Shown piece by piece: positions 58,648-64,000 of a stretch of 64,000 nucleotides of DNA (position 1 is the first letter of the stretch; each line of letters begins with the position of its first letter). Below the pieces are notes generated by a model, which had not been told where the DNA came from, searched no databases, and saw only the letters and a program-made list of their open reading frames with translations. This stretch comes from CAHJXF01 sp964657795 (GTDB taxonomy: Bacteria; Pseudomonadota; Gammaproteobacteria; Burkholderiales; Burkholderiaceae_D). The stretch spans positions 6,469 through 70,468 of the forward strand of contig CAZZWS010000001.1 of NCBI GenBank assembly GCA_964657795.1, given 5' to 3'. The position numbers were made by a program, and so were the translations under genes.

Positions 58648-59511
58648 TCAGTGCGGCGAATACGCGAGCTTCACGTAGATGGGCGCGTACGCTTCACCCT
58701 GCGTCACCTCGATCAGGAACTCGCGCGCGAGCTCCAGCATCGCGAGGAAATTGACGATCGCGACCGGCACGCCGCGCTGGGGATCGAAGAGGTCCGCGAA
58801 CTCGACGAAACGTGCGTCCCTGAGGCGTCGCAGGATGTGCGTCATGTGTTCGCGCACCGACAGTTCCTCGCGCTGGATGCGGTGGTGCTGGACCAGCCGG
58901 GCTCGCCGCAGCACGTCACGCCAGGCGCTCTGCAGGTCGACCACCGACACGTCGGGGAGGATCTTCTCGACGGTGTCGTCGACGGTCGCCGCGGCGATCG
59001 CGAAGTCGCGGCCCACGACCGGCAGCGCGTCGATCTGCAACGCGGCCAGCTTCATCCGTTCGTACTCCACGAGGCGCCTGACGAGTTCCGCGCGCGGATC
59101 CTCGACCTCGCCCTTGCCGTCCGCTTTCCTGACCGGCAACAGCATCCGCGACTTGATCTCGATCAGCATCGCGGCCATCAGCAGATATTCGCCGGCCAGC
59201 TCGAGGTTGTGTTCGCGGATCTGCTCGACGTAGCTCAGGTACTGCCGCGTGACCTCGGCCATCGGAATGTCGAGGACGTTGAAGTTCTGCTTGCGGATCA
59301 GGTAGAGCAGCAGGTCCAGCGGCCCTTCGAAGGCTTCGAGGAAGACTTCCAGCGCGTCGGGCGGGATGTAGAGATCCTGCGGCACCGCGAACAGCGGCTC
59401 GCCGTAGAGCCGCGCGAACGCCATGCCGTCGGTCATGTCGGGCGTGCTGTCGATCGATGCCGGCGGCGGCAACTCGACGCTCGGCACGCGCGACGATCCT
59501 GCAACGCTCAC
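58648..59511 (-). CDS. scpA: Segregation and condensation protein ScpA
   Basis: This 287-aa kleisin has the ScpA hallmarks FEGPLDLLLYLIRKQNFNVL, then QYLSYVEQIREHNLELAGEY, LLMAAMLIEIKSRMLLP, and a C-terminal winged-helix (FLAMLELAREFLIEVTQGEA). ScpA links the Smc heads in chromosome organisation. The start is GTG 59511, close behind the DUF3460 gene (3 bp). ScpB is not in the window; it probably lies elsewhere, as in many Burkholderiales. Confidence 0.94.
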   Translation of the reverse strand: MSVAGSSRVPSVELPPPASIDSTPDMTDGMAFARLYGEPLFAVPQDLYIPPDALEVFLEAFEGPLDLLLYLIRKQNFNVLDIPMAEVTRQYLSYVEQIREHNLELAGEYLLMAAMLIEIKSRMLLPVRKADGKGEVEDPRAELVRRLVEYERMKLAALQIDALPVVGRDFAIAAATVDDTVEKILPDVSVVDLQSAWRDVLRRARLVQHHRIQREELSVREHMTHILRRLRDARFVEFADLFDPQRGVPVAIVNFLAMLELAREFLIEVTQGEAYAPIYVKLAYSPH

Positions 59512-59514
59512 GGA

Positions 59515-59700
59515 CTACAACTTCGTTTGATAGACGTAGCCGGCCTGGCGAACGCGCGAGTCGGCGATTTCTCCGCGGTCTTCGGCGCTCTGCGGCTTCT
59601 TGTCCCACCAGATCGCGCGACCCTTCTTCTGATCGACCGCGATAGCGGGGTCCGACGCCTGCAGGTCCTGCAGGAAGTGGGTGATCTCTGAGACGTACAT
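59515..59700 (-). CDS. DUF3460 small protein
   Basis: This 61-aa protein matches the DUF3460 family: MYVSEITHFLQDLQASDP, RAIWWDKKPQ, and C-terminal SRVRQAGYVYQTKL. The family is short, of unknown function, and characteristic of Burkholderiales, where it often precedes scpA, as here. ATG 59700. This is one of the best taxonomic markers in the window. Confidence 0.9.
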   Translation of the reverse strand: MYVSEITHFLQDLQASDPAIAVDQKKGRAIWWDKKPQSAEDRGEIADSRVRQAGYVYQTKL

Positions 59701-59734
59701 GGCGGGGTCGATCGGCGGTCGCGAAGTCGCGATG

Positions 59735-59929
59735 TTAACCGGTCGACCGCGACTTCTTCTTCCGGCTCTTGTCACCGGCCACGATGCCATGCCGCGCGAG
59801 CGCTTCCCGCAACAAGTATTCGACCTGGGCGTTGGCGCTGCGCAGCTCGCTCGCGGCGAGGTGCTCGATCGCGCTCCACAAGGCGGGATCGATCCGCAGC
59901 AGGAAGGACTTCTTGTCGGGACTCGCCAT
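59735..59929 (-). CDS. Arc/ribbon-helix-helix-like small protein
   Basis: This 64-aa protein, KKSFLLRIDPALWSAIEHLA then SANAQVEYLLREALARHG, has the strand-helix-helix pattern of small Arc-type DNA-binding proteins or antitoxins. A basic tail follows. It is the third gene of an operon with an SPFH protein and a small membrane protein; it may regulate that operon. No toxin is adjacent. Confidence 0.8.
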   Translation of the reverse strand: MASPDKKSFLLRIDPALWSAIEHLAASELRSANAQVEYLLREALARHGIVAGDKSRKKKSRSTG

Positions 59930-59938
59930 CCGGATCGA

Positions 59939-60439
59939 TCAACAGGGCGCGCGTCGATCGTCCATCGCCCGGCGAATCGAGGCCGCGAGTCGCGGCGCAT
60001 CGTCGCTGCCGATGATCAGCGACTTGCCACTCGCCAGACGGATAGCCACGGCATCGAAGCCGGCGACGTTGTACAGCATGCCGCGTCGGGTCCAGTGAAT
60101 GCCCCAGCCTTCGTACCAGCGGGTGTGTGCGACCTCGACCCCGGTGATATCCGCGAGGGCCACGGTCTTGCGGACGATGCCGATGCCGAAACGTGCCAAG
60201 AGCGCGTCGCGTGTGACCGTCACGGACAGCGACGTGAAGCTCAGAAAGACGAATCCCGTGACGACGCAGAGGCCGACAGCCAGAGGGGTCGGCAGACGTT
60301 GCCCGGTCGCGGAGGACGTCAGCAAGAACGTCGTGACGCAAAGGACCGGAACGCATGCGAACAGCAACAGGGCCCACCCCGGCTGTCGATGCTGATAGAA
60401 GACGTGCGGCGTCGTGAACGGCATGGTCGGCTGCATCAT
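59939..60439 (-). CDS. Small membrane protein, PH-domain-like, unknown function
   Basis: This 166-aa protein has two N-terminal membrane helices (ALLLFACVPVLCVTTFLL and AVGLCVVTGFVFLSFTSL) and a beta-rich cytoplasmic part (TVTRDALLARFGIGIVRKTV) that looks like a bacterial PH-type domain. It is located between SPFH and the ribbon-helix-helix gene, 9-10 bp from each. I do not assign a function. Confidence 0.8.
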   Translation of the reverse strand: MMQPTMPFTTPHVFYQHRQPGWALLLFACVPVLCVTTFLLTSSATGQRLPTPLAVGLCVVTGFVFLSFTSLSVTVTRDALLARFGIGIVRKTVALADITGVEVAHTRWYEGWGIHWTRRGMLYNVAGFDAVAIRLASGKSLIIGSDDAPRLAASIRRAMDDRRAPC

Positions 60440-60448
60440 CGTTCTCCG

Positions 60449-61378
60449 TCAGTTGTAGAGCGTGCCCGCGTTGACGATCGGCTGCGTCTGGTTCTCGGAA
60501 CACAGCACCACGAGCAGGTTGCTGACCATCGCCGCCTTGCGTTCATCGTCGAGTTCGATGATGTTGCGCTCGGACAGCCCCTTCAACGCCATCTCGACCA
60601 TCGTCACCGCGCCGAGCACGATCTTCTGACGCGCGGCGATGATGGCCTCGGCCTGCTGACGACGCAGCATGACGCCTGCGATCTCCGACGCGTAGGCGAG
60701 ATGCGTGAGCTTGGCGTCGTCGATGGCGATGCCGGCGACGTCGAGGCGATCGGCGAGTTCGACCATCAGACTCTGGGTCACCTGCGTCATGCTCGAGCGC
60801 AGCGTCAGCTCGACGGTGTGCTTCGGACTGCGAGGCTCGACCGCGCCGTCCTCGACCGGAGCGATGCCTTCGTCGTACGGATAGCTCGACGCGAGATGAC
60901 GGATCGCCGTCTCGGCCTGCACGCGCAGGAAGGCTTCATAGTCCTCGACGTCGAAGAGCGCCTGCGCCGCATCGCTGACACGCCACACGATCGCGGCGGC
61001 GATCTCGATCGGATTGCCGCGGGCATCGTTCACCTTGATGCGGTCGGACACGAAGTTGTGGGCGCGCAGGCTGATCTTGGCCTTGCGAAAGAGAGGGTTG
61101 GCCCAGCGCAGGCCGTTGCTGCGGTCGGTGCCGACATAACGGCCGAAGATCGTCAGCACGGCAGCCTGATTGGGGGTCAGCATGTACAGGCCTATCAGCA
61201 CGATCACGCCGAGCACGAAGATCAGCGGGCCCGCGAGCAGACCGAGCCCGCTCGCCGCGGACGTCGTCATCCAGATCAGCAGGCCACCACCGGCGATGCA
61301 CAACAGACCGCCGGCGGCGGCCATCGGATATCCGCCCGTCGTGTTGACGTCCTCGTCCCGCGAACGCTGCGTGTTCAT
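60449..61378 (-). CDS. SPFH/band-7 domain membrane protein
   Basis: This 309-aa protein has two N-terminal membrane helices (about 22-40 and 45-65) followed by an SPFH domain: NQAAVLTIFGRYVGTDRSNG, EIAAAIVWRVSDAAQALFDV, AYASEIAGVMLRRQQAEAII and KIVLGAVTMVEMAL. Slipin/flotillin-like proteins form membrane scaffolds or cages. GGGAG precedes ATG 61378. It is the first gene of a three-gene operon behind a promoter covered by a 16-bp palindrome. Confidence 0.9.
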   Translation of the reverse strand: MNTQRSRDEDVNTTGGYPMAAAGGLLCIAGGGLLIWMTTSAASGLGLLAGPLIFVLGVIVLIGLYMLTPNQAAVLTIFGRYVGTDRSNGLRWANPLFRKAKISLRAHNFVSDRIKVNDARGNPIEIAAAIVWRVSDAAQALFDVEDYEAFLRVQAETAIRHLASSYPYDEGIAPVEDGAVEPRSPKHTVELTLRSSMTQVTQSLMVELADRLDVAGIAIDDAKLTHLAYASEIAGVMLRRQQAEAIIAARQKIVLGAVTMVEMALKGLSERNIIELDDERKAAMVSNLLVVLCSENQTQPIVNAGTLYN

Positions 61379-61437
61379 TTTTTTCTCCCGGAATCGGAAA
61401 GTCCAGCGGCTTCGTCGCCAGGCTCGTGACTAATTTC

Positions 61438-61476
61438 AAAGTGATATCACTTTAATACTGTCCAGGAATTTGTCAA
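61438..61476 (-). promoter_or_regulatory. Promoter and 16-bp palindromic operator of SPFH operon
   Basis: On the minus strand a perfect -35 TTGACA (61476-61471) is followed after 16 bp by TAAAGT (61454-61449). The perfect palindrome AAAGTGATATCACTTT (61438-61453) covers the -10, so a dimeric repressor is likely to bind there. Confidence 0.7.
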
Positions 61477-61637
61477 GCACGGCGGCGCGTCGACGATGGT
61501 CGATGACCGGATCGATCCGCTGCGCGGGCAACCTGAACTTTCGAGACAGCTGCCCGGTCACGAATGCGACGCCGAAGGAACAGGCCTCGGCGAGGACGGT
61601 AAGATGCCGGCCTGTCCAACCCATCGAAGTGCCGACC

Positions 61638-62549
61638 ATGCTCGTATCGCGATCGCTCAGGTTCTGGTTCTGTTGTCTCGTGTTGATTCAGCTCGTCGCT
61701 TGCAAGGGCGGCAACGACTCGACACAGAGCACTCTTCCGATCGTGAGCATCACCGTCGCCGCGAACGTGCCGGCGACCGCGGTCGTGACCCTGGACGGAG
61801 GCGGCAGCACCGCCCGCAATGGCGGCACGCTGGCTTACAAATGGGCGCTGACGAGCAAGCCCGTCGGCAGCACCGCGAGCATCAGCGACACGACCGTCGT
61901 GGCGCCGCTGCTCACGACCGACGTCGCGGGAACGTACGTGGTGACGCTGACAATCACCGACGGCACCACGACCTCGAGCCTTGCGAGCGCGATCCTCGCG
62001 TCCGCGTACACGCCGCCGACGATCATCTCCGACATCGTGGAGCCGGTGTCGGGCGCCGTCCAGCTCGCGCTGAGCAGCGATCCCGGTGCAACGACCATCA
62101 CGTGGTCGGCCGACGGCACCGTGCTCGGCACCGGCACGCCGTTGAGCTGGGACACGACGACCGTCGCCAACGGCAGTCACGTGGTCGTCGCGCTCCTGCA
62201 GTTCAACGGTTACACGATCAGCCTCAACCGGACCTTCCTGGTCGGGCAGACGACGGTCAGCTTCAACAACGCCACCGTGTCGCAGACCGGCGGCGTGTTC
62301 ACCGCGCTTCTAGGCGCGCAATCGACCAACGGCATCGTGCGTGTGGATGCGACGCTGGACGGCGTCGCGGTCGGCAGCCTGACCGCGACGAATGCCTGTC
62401 TCGATTCGACCGGCGTCGCCTGTGCCACCAGCGGTCCGAACGGCTACCAGTTCACCGGTTCGGCCGCTTCCGGCGCACACGTCGTCATCGTCACGGCCAC
62501 GGACGGCGCCGGCAATCACCTCTCGACCCAGCTGCGATTCACCGTCTGA
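61638..62549 (+). CDS. Ig-like domain lipoprotein, unknown function
   Basis: This 303-aa protein has a lipoprotein signal (RFWFCCLVLIQLVAC, lipobox LVAC with Cys about 21), then an extended beta-sandwich region with PKD/Ig-like repeats. LDGGGSTARNGGTLAYKWAL and GTYVVTLTITDGTTT form the PKD-type part (about 30-120), followed by two more Ig-like segments. It is likely on the outer membrane surface or periplasm and may bind or structure extracellular material. ATG 61638 precedes the signal. It is divergent from the SPFH operon. Confidence 0.82.
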   Translation: MLVSRSLRFWFCCLVLIQLVACKGGNDSTQSTLPIVSITVAANVPATAVVTLDGGGSTARNGGTLAYKWALTSKPVGSTASISDTTVVAPLLTTDVAGTYVVTLTITDGTTTSSLASAILASAYTPPTIISDIVEPVSGAVQLALSSDPGATTITWSADGTVLGTGTPLSWDTTTVANGSHVVVALLQFNGYTISLNRTFLVGQTTVSFNNATVSQTGGVFTALLGAQSTNGIVRVDATLDGVAVGSLTATNACLDSTGVACATSGPNGYQFTGSAASGAHVVIVTATDGAGNHLSTQLRFTV

Positions 62550-62574
62550 CGGTCGTTTCGCGCTGAGCGGGAAG

Positions 62575-62598
62575 CGCCTCGCGACCGAGCGCGAGGCG
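62575..62598. terminator. Hairpin between convergent genes
   Basis: CGCCTCGCG/CGCGAGGCG with a 6-nt loop lies between the lipoprotein stop and the acyl-CoA dehydrogenase stop. The 9-bp GC-rich stem is strong but lacks a T run. Confidence 0.5.
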
Positions 62599-62632
62599 GT
62601 TGAAGTGCTTCGACGTTCGCGTCGATGTCGCG

Positions 62633-63919
62633 TCAGCCGCGCGTGACCGGCATCTCGTCGAGCGCCGCATGCCTCGACGAACGCGGCACGGTCATGTGCT
62701 TGGCCAGCTCCAGCTTCGCCACCGCCACCTGGTGCACTTCGTCCGGCCCGTCCGCGAGACGCAGCGTGCGCGAGTGCGCGTACATCATCGCGAGCGGGAA
62801 GTCGCCGGACACGCCGCCGCCGCCGTGGATCTGGATGGCCCAGTCGATGATCTCGCAGGCCATGCGCGGCGCCACGACCTTGATCATCGCGATCTCGGCC
62901 TTGGCGATCTTGTTGCCGACGGTGTCCATCTTGTGCGCGGCGTTGAGCGTCAGGAAGCGCGCCTGATCGATCATGCAGCGCGCATCGGCGATCTTCTCGA
63001 GCGTCATGCCCTGCTCGGAGATCTTCTTTCCGAACGCGGTGCGCTCCAGCGATCGCTTGCACATGAACTCGAGCGCGCGCTCGGCCACGCCGATCAGCCG
63101 CATGCAATGGTGGATGCGACCCGGTCCGAGGCGACCCTGCGCGATCTCGAAGCCACGACCTTCGCCGAGCAGCACGTTGCCGACCGGCACGCGCACGTCC
63201 TTGAGGTCGACCTCCATGTGGCCGTGCGGCGCGTCGTCGTAGCCGAACACGCTCAACGGTCTCATGACGGTGACGCCGGGCGCGTTCGCGGGCACGACGA
63301 TCATCGACTGCTGCTCGTGACGGCCCGCATCGGGGTTGGTCTTGCCCATCACGATGTACACGGTGCAGCGCGGATCGCCGGCGCCCGATGACCACCACTT
63401 GCGGCCGTTGATGACGTAGTGGTCGCCATCTCCGCTGTGATCGATGCGCATCGAGCACTGGATGTTGGTCGCGTCCGATGAAGCGACCGCCGGCTCGGTC
63501 ATCAGGAACGCGCTGCGGATCTCGCCACGCAGCAGCGGATCGAGCCAGGTGCGCTTGATCTCCTCGGACGCATAGCGCTCCAGCGTCTCCATGTTGCCGG
63601 TGTCCGGCGCCGAGCAGTTGAAGATCTCGGGCGCGAAGTGGACGCGGCCCATGATTTCGCAGAGCGGCGCGTATTCGAGATTGGTCAGGCCTTCGGGGAC
63701 GCGCTTCGAGAACGGCAGGAACAGGTTCCAGAGCCCGGCTGCGCGTGCCTTCGGCTTCAGCTCCTCGATGACCGTCGTCGGGATCCAGGCATTGCCGTTC
63801 TTCCGGTTGGTCTCGACTTCCTCGTGGAAGCGATGCTCGTTCGGATAGACGTGCTCTTCCATGAACGCGAGGAGACGCGCGCGAAGTTCCTGCACCTTGG
63901 GGCTGTATTCGAAGTCCAT
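62633..63919 (-). CDS. Acyl-CoA dehydrogenase family protein
   Basis: This 428-aa flavoprotein starts MDFEYSPKVQELRARLLAFM and has FLMTEPAVASSDATNIQCSM (FAD-binding), INGRKWWSSGAGDPRC, GRIHHCMRLIGVAERALEFM and IHGGGGVSGDFPLAMMYAHS. It is closest to the ACAD10/11-like subgroup of acyl-CoA dehydrogenases, active on fatty or branched acyl-CoA. ATG 63919. The neighbour upstream is off the window. Confidence 0.93.
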   Translation of the reverse strand: MDFEYSPKVQELRARLLAFMEEHVYPNEHRFHEEVETNRKNGNAWIPTTVIEELKPKARAAGLWNLFLPFSKRVPEGLTNLEYAPLCEIMGRVHFAPEIFNCSAPDTGNMETLERYASEEIKRTWLDPLLRGEIRSAFLMTEPAVASSDATNIQCSMRIDHSGDGDHYVINGRKWWSSGAGDPRCTVYIVMGKTNPDAGRHEQQSMIVVPANAPGVTVMRPLSVFGYDDAPHGHMEVDLKDVRVPVGNVLLGEGRGFEIAQGRLGPGRIHHCMRLIGVAERALEFMCKRSLERTAFGKKISEQGMTLEKIADARCMIDQARFLTLNAAHKMDTVGNKIAKAEIAMIKVVAPRMACEIIDWAIQIHGGGGVSGDFPLAMMYAHSRTLRLADGPDEVHQVAVAKLELAKHMTVPRSSRHAALDEMPVTRG

Positions 63920-63954
63920 GCGCTCTTTCAGATGAGTTGATCGTCGGTTGTCGC

Positions 63955-63970
63955 CCCGGCGAAGGCCGGG
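63955..63970. repeat. REP-like short palindromic element
   Basis: CCCGGC-GAAG-GCCGGG, within CGCCCCGGCGAAGGCCGGGA, is the classic stem of short intergenic REP-type repeats of proteobacteria. Only one copy is visible in this window. Confidence 0.55.
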
Positions 63971-64000
63971 ACCCAATTGCTTGCAGCGTCGACGCTCGAT

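Overview
The window is high-GC DNA with dense, mostly overlapping genes. It looks like a betaproteobacterial, probably Burkholderiales-like, chromosome. The evidence is a DUF3460 gene beside scpA, an EpsE/EpsF/EpsG/EpsL polysaccharide secretion set of the exosortase-B (methanolan) type, a PEP-CTERM protein, and isocitrate lyase, mmsA and acyl-CoA dehydrogenase of proteobacterial type. I see no rRNA, tRNA, CRISPR array, insertion sequence or phage gene. One 10-N assembly gap lies inside clpB.

Region 1 (1-22906) is an exopolysaccharide locus. A long minus-strand run goes from epsL (21330) through a small membrane-tailed secreted protein, epsE, epsF, epsG, a GumE-like polymerase, gumM, gumH and a secreted GH5 glucanase to two sister GT2 glycosyltransferases (9549). 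On the opposite strand are gumD (21485-22906) and a block of gumK plus three glycosyltransferases (5544-9530). An OafA-type O-acyltransferase, another GT2, an RgpF-like rhamnan protein and a truncated flippase complete the left edge. GumD, GumM, GumH and GumK together predict a xanthan/acetan-type start, Glc-Glc-Man-GlcA, on undecaprenyl phosphate. Seven more predicted sugar-transfer proteins suggest a long side chain. The export machinery is of the Eps rather than the Gum type. EpsG carries two tandem motifs that look like a c-di-GMP-binding MshEN domain.

Region 2 (22907-38402) is mixed. It holds a PEP-CTERM protein with a sigma-54 promoter, mmsA, a decayed LivM-like fragment, exported MsrA and MsrB, clpB with a sigma-32 promoter, a second acyltransferase, a membrane GT2, cytochrome b561, a peroxiredoxin-glutaredoxin fusion, a dihydrolipoamide-dehydrogenase-like enzyme and isocitrate lyase. 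Several genes end in clear hairpins.

Region 3 (38454-58122) looks like a catabolic island for an unidentified compound. A LysR/VOC pair is divergent from five translationally coupled genes (methyltransferase, 104-aa protein, MFS transporter, HapK-like protein, SDR). MmgE/PrpD and a FAD oxidoreductase follow. Last comes a five-gene operon (TonB-dependent receptor, CoA-transferase III, hydantoinase/carboxylase HyuA and HyuB, HMG-CoA-lyase family) behind a clear sigma-54 promoter, divergent from a PrpR-type sigma-54 activator. The set suggests outer-membrane uptake, CoA activation, an ATP-dependent hydrolysis or carboxylation step and C-C cleavage. This is the best candidate for an undescribed system.

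Region 4 (58210-64000) holds an LprI-like protein, scpA-DUF3460, a three-gene SPFH / membrane protein / ribbon-helix-helix-like operon with a 16-bp palindrome on its promoter, an Ig-like lipoprotein, an acyl-CoA dehydrogenase and a REP-like hairpin at the edge.
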